Shown here: piece after piece, positions 1 through 7,591 of the stretch
How the letters are laid out: every line of letters begins with the position of its first letter
How positions within the stretch are numbered: position 1 is the stretch's first letter
From: Symbiopectobacterium purcellii
GTDB lineage: Bacteria; Pseudomonadota; Gammaproteobacteria; Enterobacterales; Enterobacteriaceae
Assembly: GCF_019797845.1 (NCBI RefSeq)
Contig: NZ_CP081864.1
Location: forward strand, 2,046,001 to 2,110,000
Length of the DNA stretch: 64,000 nt
Reading direction: 5' to 3'
Program-made: the position numbers and the translations under genes
Notes under the pieces: model-generated
Seen by the model: the letters and a program-made list of their open reading frames with translations, nothing else
Told to the model about the DNA's origin: nothing
Database searches by the model: none

Positions 1-963
1 AATGGCGTTGACCGGACGTGGCGGATTGCCGGTAACAAACGAGAGCACCTCAAGCGCGTTCCATCCCAGCAATTTCTCTGCGGCGCTCAGACCCGGCTCA
101 CCCCAGTGTGGGTCGATGTCTGGGTCGCCTGGATTACCCGCCGGTATCACATCTTGCAGTATCGTGCGCAGCGCAGGCGTCATCGGTGGCGGCAGTAAAT
201 CGTCGATCAGAATCTTGCCGCTGCCGTCAACCAGCGTGGCGATGGCGTTGGCAAGCTGTGTGCCGGGGTTGCTGAGCCGTCCCCCCCAGTTGCCAGAGTG
301 ATAGGCGCGATCGCGCCCGCGCACATGCAGTTTAAAGTTAATGCAGCCGCGGGAGCCTAAAAACAGCGTTGGACGATCGGCATGCAAGCGTGGACCATCG
401 GAGGCGATAAAAATATCCGCTGCCAGCAGCGCTGCGTGTTGGCGACATACTTCGGCCAGCCCCGGAGAACCAATCTCTTCGCCCATTTCAAACAACAGCT
501 TGCAGTTGAACCCCAGCCGCGCACCGCGTGCCAGATAGACCTGTTCCAGCGCCAGTAAATTGATCGTGTGCTGGCCTTTATTATCCGCGCTGCCGCGTCC
601 GTACCAGCGGTCCTGCTCTGCGATCAGTTGCCACGGATCCAAGCCTGCGCGCCAGTTGGCCGCATCACCGAACACCACATCCCCGTGCCCATAAGAAAGG
701 AGAGTGGGGAACGCAGGATCTTCGATGCGCTCTGCCAACATAAAGGGCATCTCCGGTGCGGCCTCTGTGGTAAGAAAATGGCAGATAAAGCCCATGGTTT
801 CCAATGCCGGACGCAGCTCATCGCTCAGATAAGCGCGCAAGGCGGCATGATTATCGGGTTTCTGGCTCTCGGTGGCCAGCGCCAGGCGGCGCGCCAGCGT
901 GTGAGCAAAATCACCACGCGTCACACAGCGGGTGGCGCGGCGAATGACATCGGAACGTGTCAT
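1..963 (-). CDS. M20-family metallopeptidase, C-terminus beyond window edge
   Basis: The reading frame is open from an ATG at 963 down to base 1, giving 321 visible codons with the C-terminus outside the window. An AAGGA ribosome site lies just upstream. Motifs typical of M20 zinc peptidases are visible: YGHGDVV around residue 94 (first metal ligand), GRGSADNKGQ (second), and an EMGEEIGSPG segment with the catalytic Glu pair. The family hydrolyses peptides or acylated amino acids in the cytosol. The exact substrate is not readable. A LysR gene is divergent with 135 bp between the starts, a common arrangement for a catabolic gene and its own regulator. Confidence 0.85.
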   Translation of the reverse strand, partial: MTRSDVIRRATRCVTRGDFAHTLARRLALATESQKPDNHAALRAYLSDELRPALETMGFICHFLTTEAAPEMPFMLAERIEDPAFPTLLSYGHGDVVFGDAANWRAGLDPWQLIAEQDRWYGRGSADNKGQHTINLLALEQVYLARGARLGFNCKLLFEMGEEIGSPGLAEVCRQHAALLAADIFIASDGPRLHADRPTLFLGSRGCINFKLHVRGRDRAYHSGNWGGRLSNPGTQLANAIATLVDGSGKILIDDLLPPPMTPALRTILQDVIPAGNPGDPDIDPHWGEPGLSAAEKLLGWNALEVLSFVTGNPPRPVNAI

Positions 964-1098
964 AGATTCCTTTATGATTGTTTTGGAAAAGCAAAGGCTA
1001 TTTAAGGGAAAAACGGGGTTTGCCACCATAATAAAATTTGCAATCAAGCTTTGCTTTTCATATAAACCTCGAACGGCCTATTGGGAATTTCTTAGATT

Positions 1099-2043
1099 AT
1101 GTTGAGCAGTGAACTCCGTTATTTTCTGGCTGTGGCAACGACGGGCTCACTGAGTGCCGCCAGTCAGCAGCTCTTCGTGGCGGTGTCCGCCATCAGTCGA
1201 CAGGTTCAGCGTTTGGAAGAACGTATGGGCGTGTCTCTGTTTGAGCGCCACGCGCGCGGCATGATTTTGACTGATGCAGGCCGTATTCTGGAAAATCATG
1301 TGCGTAAAAGCATGATGGATTTAGACGCGGCGGTGGCAGAAATTCAGGGACTGAGCGCGCAACATAAAACGCAGATTAGCGTCGGATGCACCGAAGGAAT
1401 GGCTTTCGATGCATTGCCCAATCTGTTTGCCCGGTTTCAGCAATCCCACCCGGAAACCGCGTTCCACTTAAAAGTGGGATCGGCACAACAGGTCTCGCAG
1501 ATGGTTCGTCACGGTGAAGTGGACATCGCGTTGCAATTTGCGTTTGCGCCAGAGCACGGTGTTGAAGTACTGCTTTCGCTACCTGCGCCGTTACTGCTGT
1601 TGATGGCGGAGGATCACCCGCTGGCAGGCAACACCGTTCTGTTAGCCGATCTGGCCACTTACCCGTTGGCATTGCCTGAACCGACCACCACGCTGCGTCA
1701 ACTGTTCGATCTCTCCTGCCGCATGCAGGGCACTTATCTGGAGCCCACGCTCTGTTGCAGCAACTTTACCACCCTCTATCACTATGTACTTTCCACGCCG
1801 CAGGCGGTAACGGCATGTAGCTTTTATTCGGTGATGTATAAGTGCCGACAAGCGCCGCTCCGGCTGGCGAAGTTGGCGATGCGACAACTGGAACAGCGTG
1901 CCTTGCAGGTGCAAATCCAGTCCGGACATACACTCACATATGTGCAGCAGGCGTTTATCGCGATGATGCAAGACGAATTTTACGATGCGGAGCGTTACTG
2001 TGATTCGCTGTTTGAGAGCGATGAGTCGCTGACCGTGAGCTAA
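1099..2043 (+). CDS. LysR-family transcriptional regulator
   Basis: A 314-residue protein with an N-terminal winged helix-turn-helix (residues 1-60: LRYFLAVATTGSLSAASQQL, then VSAISRQVQRLEERMG and LFERHARGMILTDAGR) and a LysR substrate-binding domain from about residue 90. Length and layout are standard for the family. It diverges from the M20 peptidase gene and probably controls it, with an inducer related to that enzyme's substrate (inference). The 964-1098 spacer is AT-rich and should hold both promoters. No strong ribosome site precedes the ATG. Confidence 0.9.
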   Translation: MLSSELRYFLAVATTGSLSAASQQLFVAVSAISRQVQRLEERMGVSLFERHARGMILTDAGRILENHVRKSMMDLDAAVAEIQGLSAQHKTQISVGCTEGMAFDALPNLFARFQQSHPETAFHLKVGSAQQVSQMVRHGEVDIALQFAFAPEHGVEVLLSLPAPLLLLMAEDHPLAGNTVLLADLATYPLALPEPTTTLRQLFDLSCRMQGTYLEPTLCCSNFTTLYHYVLSTPQAVTACSFYSVMYKCRQAPLRLAKLAMRQLEQRALQVQIQSGHTLTYVQQAFIAMMQDEFYDAERYCDSLFESDESLTVS

Positions 2044-2206
2044 AGCCGTTCACTGATGACTTCAGGTAAAAATCGGATTTTGTGTTCAGAACAACCTCGA
2101 TAACATTGCGGTAGCATAGACGATGCATCGGCAAAGCAACTCGCGTTGTTCTAGCCGTCTTGTAGGGTTGACGGTTCTTTGTTGAACAAACACATGGAGA
2201 TTCGTT

Positions 2207-2539
2207 ATGTTACGCAAGCGGCCGATGGCATGTTATGCCAACAGGAAAGACGCTGTTTGTTTTTATGGCCCTGTTATCTACCGATTTGACGCTGTTTACC
2301 CCATAAAAGCGTTTTCACCTAAACAAACCTTTTCAATGGCCCTGCTGCGAGGGGCGTTACGCCGCCAAGGCGGTGAGGGGCGGGGCGTACTGTATTGCCA
2401 TCCACAGCAACAAACCGACGTGGCAGCGTGGTTGAGTCAACACACGCATTTAGGCTGGCGTCTTGAAGCCGACGCAAAATTACTGCCGGGTGAAATGCGG
2501 TTAATGACGGAAGGGGGCGCATTTGCCTTGAGGTGGTAA
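2207..2539 (+). CDS. Small protein; C-terminal half resembles type III secretion stator protein (SctL/HrpE)
   Basis: A 110-residue ORF with a good GGAGA ribosome site six bases before the ATG. Residues 45-110 (MALLRGALRR, GVLYCHPQQQTDVAAWL, then a short linker and LLPGEMRLMTEGGAFALRW) have the pattern of the SctL/FliH stator C-terminus: a 'hP' strand, an amphipathic helix, then 'L.PG.hhL..e.G'. The first 40 residues do not look like that family. If the resemblance holds, this is a leftover end of a much longer protein (about 200 residues), since no other secretion gene is nearby. It could equally be an unrelated hypothetical. Confidence 0.4.
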   Translation: MLRKRPMACYANRKDAVCFYGPVIYRFDAVYPIKAFSPKQTFSMALLRGALRRQGGEGRGVLYCHPQQQTDVAAWLSQHTHLGWRLEADAKLLPGEMRLMTEGGAFALRW

Positions 2540-2878
2540 CGCCTTTATAGCATGATCTCTTATTATGGGAATGACGATTGGCTAAAATAAAGTGTTACAG
2601 GTGGATTTCAGCAGCTTCACGGAATAATAAAGCCCTTTGTTTTTTCCGTAGTGAAATAAAGTCACGCACCAATGTCAATAAAATCCGCCAATGCAACTCT
2701 CTGGCGCTTTATAACGTTTTCCATTTTTCCCTCTATTATCCCAAACAACATTAATCACAGTGCGCGTTGTTAACAGCGCGTATCAGACCCGTAAAACACG
2801 ACCAGATTGCTTTCTTATCTGAAAATAGAGTGGTCGAGGTCTTTGCTGATAGAGTGACGTTAGGAAATGAAACTATCA
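2540..2878. other. Intergenic stretch, no gene seen
   Basis: This 339-bp AT-rich gap lies between the small ORF and the end of kptA. I see no ORF with a ribosome site and no tRNA-like fold. There is an imperfect palindrome, CGCGTTGTTAACAGCGCG, near 2763-2780, without a following T-run, so it is not a convincing terminator. Confidence 0.5.
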
Positions 2879-3421
2879 TTACAAATCAATGAACCCAGTA
2901 GGTACCGTTTTACTCATCCAAACACCATTCGGTGCTTGGTAGAATTTAATGCCCTGTTGGTACATTAATAAGGCATTAATTTTTAATACAGTTGGTTTAC
3001 CGTGTCGTTGTCCAATGGCTATAGCCGTAGTTTCATCACTCGACAAATGTACATATTGGCGTGATCCAGCCAGTAGACCTTGTTCTTTGATAGCCTCCAA
3101 AAAACGTGTTGCAGTGCCATGATACAAGAATTCTGGGGGCATTTTCTCGTTAAAGCAAATATCTACTTGTTGCACTGAATGCCCTTGAACAGCTCGGATG
3201 CAGCGTCCATCCTCTGAAATAGCAAACCGTTTTTTATCACTACTCTCAACAACAGCGTGGATAAGTTGTTGAGTAAGCATGTTTTTAGCCTTGCTAGCAC
3301 AGGCAATCAATGTGTTGATATCCGCCAAACCTTCACTGTCTAAAGTTAAGCCAATTGACTGAGGTTGATGGCGTAAGACGTAACTTAAAAATTGGCTTAC
3401 TTCGGTATGTTTTTTGCTCAT
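2879..3421 (-). CDS. kptA: RNA 2'-phosphotransferase (Tpt1/KptA family)
   Basis: A 180-residue protein, the usual length for bacterial KptA. The start is taken at 3421 because GAGG lies six bases upstream; a longer frame exists but lacks a ribosome site. The N-terminal winged-helix part (SQFLSYVLRHQPQSIGLTLD...G) and the ADP-ribosyltransferase-like part (YHGT..., then YVHLS, then APNGVWM) are both present, including the conserved Arg-His of LRH, the HGT and the HLS segments. The family transfers an RNA 2'-phosphate to NAD. In bacteria, which lack the eukaryotic tRNA splicing route, its physiological role is unclear. It is a single gene with no linked RNA-repair partner here. Confidence 0.93.
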   Translation of the reverse strand: MSKKHTEVSQFLSYVLRHQPQSIGLTLDSEGLADINTLIACASKAKNMLTQQLIHAVVESSDKKRFAISEDGRCIRAVQGHSVQQVDICFNEKMPPEFLYHGTATRFLEAIKEQGLLAGSRQYVHLSSDETTAIAIGQRHGKPTVLKINALLMYQQGIKFYQAPNGVWMSKTVPTGFIDL

Positions 3422-3675
3422 GTTGAACCTCGCCAATAACGTTGGAAGCAATGGGTTTTATTTATAGATCATATGATTGTAGTTAGCTCGCCAACATGAT
3501 AATCAATAGCGCCAGCTCAGCGATCACCGCCATCTTTTACCCGGTGGTACGGAACCAAAGGCAGCGATCTACGCTGGCATGTCGCAAAACAACGGTATAC
3601 TAAAGCCACGTGGAGCAAAATGCGCATTGTTTTTCAGCGCAACAAAAGCGTAAAAAAAACTTACAAGGAGTTTCG

Positions 3676-4488
3676 ATGAATTGGCAGCATGTGTTCTTCT
3701 CGGCGGCCGTTGCGCTTGTCGTGGCAAGCGTTCTCACGTTGATGAGGAAGAAACAATGGATTGGTAAAACTACGTGGGTTGTTATCTTCGTTGCTGTGAT
3801 TATCGGGTGGAATGTGATTGATACGGCGTACCTGATGCCGGATAAAGCACGTTCACTGGAATTGCAATATGCAGAATCATCAATGGTGAAACTGCCAATT
3901 TTTCAAGCCATTAAACAATATGCCCCGGATACCTATCAGGCCCTCAAGGAAAAAGTTGTTGACGCTAAAGCTGAGGGCAAAGATCTTCAGCAGGCGATCG
4001 ATCTGGTGCAGGCTGATTCATCGGCTTTTTTACTGTCCCGTCTTTATCCTGCGCCTGATGACAAGGTTATCTCTACGCTGAAAGTAATGCTGGAACAGGG
4101 TGAGAATATTCAACAGCAGAGCGATGAGGCCTGTTTCAAATTTTTCTTTCCTTTTGTCAGCGGCGGCGTGAATCCGCTAGCGCTGAATTCGGCTGAGCTT
4201 ATTCAGCGTCGAATGAATGCGGATAGTGAATTAGTGGCGGCGTCGTATACCTCCCCACGAGTCGCCGATAAACCGCGAGAAGACGCCGCCGCTGCACACG
4301 CATTACAGCCGGTAATACAGCGGTTATACGGGCAATACGGCGCTGATTTGCAAATGATTGCAGATCCCGCGGCAAAACAGGTTGATCGCAAAAAAGCCTG
4401 TGATATTACATTACAACTGTATCGTCACATTCTGGCACTGCCGCCACAACAAGCCGCAGCCGTGATCCGCACGGTGCTAACCAACTAA
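3676..4488 (+). CDS. Membrane-anchored hypothetical protein
   Basis: A 270-residue protein. The ATG at 3676 is chosen because AAGGAG lies 7-12 bases before it; an upstream in-frame start at 3610 has no such site. Two hydrophobic segments near the N-terminus (about residues 7-23 and 34-51) flank a short KK-rich loop and suggest an inner-membrane anchor. The remaining 210 residues are soluble and largely helical, with two conserved-looking Cys in the middle and near the end (DEACFKFF, KKACDITL). I do not recognise the family. Confidence 0.75.
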   Translation: MNWQHVFFSAAVALVVASVLTLMRKKQWIGKTTWVVIFVAVIIGWNVIDTAYLMPDKARSLELQYAESSMVKLPIFQAIKQYAPDTYQALKEKVVDAKAEGKDLQQAIDLVQADSSAFLLSRLYPAPDDKVISTLKVMLEQGENIQQQSDEACFKFFFPFVSGGVNPLALNSAELIQRRMNADSELVAASYTSPRVADKPREDAAAAHALQPVIQRLYGQYGADLQMIADPAAKQVDRKKACDITLQLYRHILALPPQQAAAVIRTVLTN

Positions 4489-4525
4489 ATGTACTTGCCC
4501 GAGCAAAATCCCGGTGTAAGACGCG

Positions 4526-4687
4526 TCAAATCTCAAATCCCGGCGCGACCTCTTTTACCTGGCAGGCATCGGGTTTGGGGGCGCCAGCGGGTATCGTCGT
4601 GCAATCGGGTTTAAACGGGTTCAGGGCATCGCGATTGAGATAAAGCAGTAACACTATGATGGCGATCAGCAGACATTTTTTGGTCAT
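4526..4687 (-). CDS. Small single-span protein, 53 aa
   Basis: A 54-codon frame from an ATG at 4687 to a TGA at 4526. The predicted protein starts MTKKCLLIAIIVLLLYL, a clear hydrophobic helix after two lysines, and continues into a short Pro/Cys-containing tail with two cysteines about 15 residues apart. This resembles a small exported or membrane protein. No strong ribosome site is visible, so expression is uncertain. It fills the otherwise empty gap between two + strand genes. Confidence 0.4.
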   Translation of the reverse strand: MTKKCLLIAIIVLLLYLNRDALNPFKPDCTTIPAGAPKPDACQVKEVAPGFEI

Positions 4688-4859
4688 AAGCAGACTATTT
4701 CATTGAATAATGCTGTACATGTTACCGTGCTCGGAACGGGCATGGGCTACACGGCGTCTGACCAACATGCTAGTCAGATCACAACGGATGAGGAACGCAC
4801 AGTGTAAAGGTTTTTACGCCCACTGTCTTCCCGCCGTCCCGTAGGATACCGGAGGTCAT

Positions 4860-5888
4860 ATGAGCGTCGAGAAACTGCGTTTTGCCGCAGTGCAGTTAGA
4901 GCACACCCATATCTATGATATGTGCAGCCATCTGATGGGTGCAGGCGCGGAGCTGGTTGCAGTGTACGATCCTGATCCGATGAAGCGTGAACGCTTTGCC
5001 GCGCGTTTTCCAGAGGTGGCGATGGCGAGCAGCGTTGACGCTATTCTGACAAACCCAGCGATCCAACTGGTAGCAAGCGCGGCGGTGCCTGATGAACGTG
5101 CCGATCTGGGGCTGTGTGTCATGGCGGCAGGTAAAGACTATTTTACTGACAAACCGCCGCTGACCACCTTGGCGCAGTTGAATGCGGTAAAAGCCGCAGT
5201 GGCACAGACCGGGCGAAAATATGCCGTTTATTTTAATGAGCATGTGGTGGTGGACAGTGTGTTGTACGCGTGAGAATTGGTGCGGCAAGGTGCGATAGGG
5301 CGGGTTCTCCAGACGATCGGCGTCGGGCCGCATCGTGAGCGCGGTGCACGCCCTGACTGGTTTTACCAGCGCCACCGCTACGGCGGTATTTTATGTGACA
5401 TTGGTATTCATCAAATCGAGCAGTTCCTCTATTTTACCGGCAATACGGCGGCGAGCGTGGTTGCCAGTCAGGTGGCCAATTATCAACACCCACACGCGCC
5501 TGAGTTCGAGGATTTTGGCGATGCCATGCTGCGCGGTGAAAATGGAGCCACAGGCTATTTTCGCTGTGACTGGTTTACGCCGGATGGGCTTAGCGCCTGG
5601 GGCGATGGGCGCCTTACCATTTTGGGCACCGAGGGATATATTGAACTGCGTAAATATGTCGACATCACCCGCGGCGAAAGTAACATCCTCTATCTGGTCA
5701 ACAAGGATGGCGAGCAGCGTATTGCGACAGCGGGCAACGTCGAGCGGCGCTTTTTCCACGAATTTGTGCAGGATTGCCTACACCGCACCGAAAACGCCAT
5801 GACGCAGCAATGGGTGTTCACCGTGACGGAATTGGCGCTGCGCGCTCAACGCATGGCGCAGCAGATTACTCCAACCAGGGGGGAATAA
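4860..5888 (+). pseudogene. Gfo/Idh/MocA oxidoreductase interrupted by an in-frame TGA
   Basis: One reading frame of about 343 codons is split by a single TGA at 5271-5273. The first part (137 aa, from ATG 4860 with GGAGG upstream) has the Rossmann start (AAVQLEHTHIYDMCSHLMGAGAELV compressed here) and the DKPP segment at the cofactor cleft. The second part continues in the same frame (ELVRQGAIGRVLQ, then RYGGILCDIGIHQIEQFL) with the C-terminal fold of the family, including the GIH motif. Total length matches an intact NAD(P)-dependent sugar or cyclitol dehydrogenase. The break removes the catalytic half from the first product, so it is probably inactive unless the TGA is a sequencing error or is read through. 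The substrate is not known. Confidence 0.85.
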
Positions 5889-5902
5889 TCTGCTAAACGG
5901 CA

Positions 5903-7135
5903 TCACGCCGTTGGTGACGTTGCCTTGCTCGTCGCTGCCGTGTGTTGCTCTTGCGCCAGTTGATGCAATGCGGCTTCTGCCAGTGCTGCAAAATAGCGCG
6001 ATGCAGGATAGATAGCCGATTCATCAGGATTGAAACCTGGATGGTGCAGGCCAAACGGGCTGCCAGAACCGATACTGACAAACGTACCGGGGCCACTTTG
6101 CAAATAAAGCGCAAAGTCTTCTCCACCCATCTGCCGTTCAGCGATTTCAACCTGATAACCTTGTTCTGCGGCAACTTGTCTACTGAAGTCAGCCCAAAAC
6201 GGCGTATTGACCACCGAAGGGGGGCCGGGGTGCCACGCCAACTCGGCCTGTGCGCCCAGTGCGGCAGCGGTACCGTGGATAACCTGACGCATCATGTCTG
6301 GCACCTGTTCCCGTACCTGCGTGCTGTAGGTTCGTACCGTTCCTTCCAATTCGACCGTTTGTGGTAACACATTCCAGGTATTGCCGCCTTCGATGCGCGT
6401 CACGCTAACCACCAGCGATTCCAGTGAACTGACCCGGCGACTGGGAAGCGTTTGCAGAGCGATGACAATGTGACTGGCGGCGATAATGCTGTCGATCCCT
6501 TCTTCCGGCTTGGCGGCATGAGCCCCTTTACCGGTGATACGAATAGAGAATCGGTCAACGTTGGCGTAAAAGGCTCCTGAGCGCGTAGCAAATGTGCCGC
6601 TTGGCAACTCCGGCGCGTTGTGTAAGCCAAACACGGCGGAGACGGGCTGTAGCGCGCCGGCGTGAATCAGTTGTCGTGCACCGACAGAAACCTCTTCCGC
6701 GGGTTGAAACAGCAGGCGTACGCGGCCCGGCAACTGCGCTTCTCGGGCTTTCAGCAGTCCCGCTGCACCGAGCATCACCGCAGTATGAAAATCATGTCCG
6801 CATGCGTGCATCACGCCAGAATGTTGTGAGGGGAAGGGGACATCGGTGTCTTCGACGATCGGTAACGCATCAATATCCGCGCGTAGCGCAACCACTGGCC
6901 CCGAAGATGCACCGATATCGGCGACAACGCCGGTTTGCAACGGAATGGGTAAAGGGGCGATCGACAGTTGGTGCAGCCAGCGGGTAATGCGTTGGGTGGT
7001 CTGGTACTCCTGCTCAGACAGTTCAGGAAATTGATGGAGCTCACGACGCCATTCAATAACGCGACGTGCTAACGAATCAATGCTAAGCGGATTGATACTA
7101 CAGGGCGCATCTGGCGCAGGTTTACGGGTTGTCAT
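5903..7135 (-). CDS. M20 amidohydrolase (hippurate/IAA-conjugate hydrolase type)
   Basis: A 410-residue protein. The start is set at 7135 because a GGGGAG site lies just upstream; an ATG five codons earlier lies within that site. The M20D family motifs are present: RRELHQFPELSEQEYQTT, ALRADIDALPI, HACGHDFHTAVMLGAA (metal ligands), QPAEEVSVGARQLI (catalytic Glu pair), and a late MGGEDFALYL segment. Such enzymes cleave N-acyl amino acids or amino-acid conjugates in the cytosol. It converges on the broken oxidoreductase with only 14 bp between. It diverges from the NRPS operon and is probably not part of it. Confidence 0.92.
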   Translation of the reverse strand: MTTRKPAPDAPCSINPLSIDSLARRVIEWRRELHQFPELSEQEYQTTQRITRWLHQLSIAPLPIPLQTGVVADIGASSGPVVALRADIDALPIVEDTDVPFPSQHSGVMHACGHDFHTAVMLGAAGLLKAREAQLPGRVRLLFQPAEEVSVGARQLIHAGALQPVSAVFGLHNAPELPSGTFATRSGAFYANVDRFSIRITGKGAHAAKPEEGIDSIIAASHIVIALQTLPSRRVSSLESLVVSVTRIEGGNTWNVLPQTVELEGTVRTYSTQVREQVPDMMRQVIHGTAAALGAQAELAWHPGPPSVVNTPFWADFSRQVAAEQGYQVEIAERQMGGEDFALYLQSGPGTFVSIGSGSPFGLHHPGFNPDESAIYPASRYFAALAEAALHQLAQEQHTAATSKATSPTA

Positions 7136-7591
7136 CTCACTTCTCCCCATGGATTGCCTGCTATCAACCGTAGCGGATCCCTTGACGCGAAATAAATATC
7201 GTCTGGTTATATTTTATGACTGTAAAGCAGAACGACCGCTGCCGCTCGCGCTTTTCCGCACGGTGAATAAAAGCAGAATAATGCACCTGCTTATATTTTC
7301 CTACGTGCTTATATGCCGCGTATAAATATTTATTTCACAAAGAGAAAAGGCCAACGAAAAAGCAGGGATAGCATATCGCTGGGTTTAAACGTGGCAGATT
7401 TAAACAAGGTATTCCTGTTTTCTGAATGCAGAAATCTCAACGTTGCCGTTATTTTAGCTGAACACATAGGTGAATGTCTTTTGGCATAGCTTATAAAACA
7501 TGATCTTGGCAGCAATAAATAAACATCATAGGTCTCTGTCAGTGAGTCAAGCCGAAGTCGGACTTCGGCAAGCAAAAGGAGAGTGAACCAG
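7136..7591. promoter_or_regulatory. Divergent promoter region ahead of the metallophore operon
   Basis: This 456-bp gap is AT-rich compared with its neighbours and must hold the promoters for the leftward amidohydrolase and the rightward NRPS operon. Visible items are a perfect 12-bp AT palindrome, ATAAATATTTAT (7322-7333), and two copies of TTTAAAC (7384-7390 and 7399-7405) spaced 15 bp start to start, a spacing that could suit an AraC-type activator. I could not find a convincing Fur box by eye here, unlike ahead of the receptor gene. Confidence 0.45.
7551..7569. promoter_or_regulatory. 19-bp perfect palindrome in the NRPS leader
   Basis: GCCGAAGTCGGACTTCGGC is a perfect inverted repeat with 9-bp arms around one G. 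It ends nine bases before the AGGAG ribosome site (from 7577) of the first NRPS gene. It could be a dimeric repressor operator, or a leader-mRNA hairpin next to the ribosome site that tunes translation. No T-run follows, so it is not a classic terminator. Confidence 0.5.

Noticed and set aside
1376..1971. Two minus-strand ORFs inside the LysR gene
   Set aside because: They mirror the codon pattern of a well-supported regulator and have no recognisable domains.
2763..2780. Imperfect palindrome as a terminator of the small ORF
   Set aside because: It is over 220 bp after the stop and has no T-run.
5271..5273. The in-frame TGA codons in the oxidoreductase and glucan synthase as selenocysteine or recoded Trp codons
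   Set aside because: No SECIS-like hairpin is evident after either TGA, neither family is known for selenocysteine, and TGA is used as a normal stop in many intact genes here.
7583..7591. GTG at 7583 as the start of NRPS 1
   Set aside because: It overlaps the AGGAG ribosome site; ATG 7592 has proper spacing.
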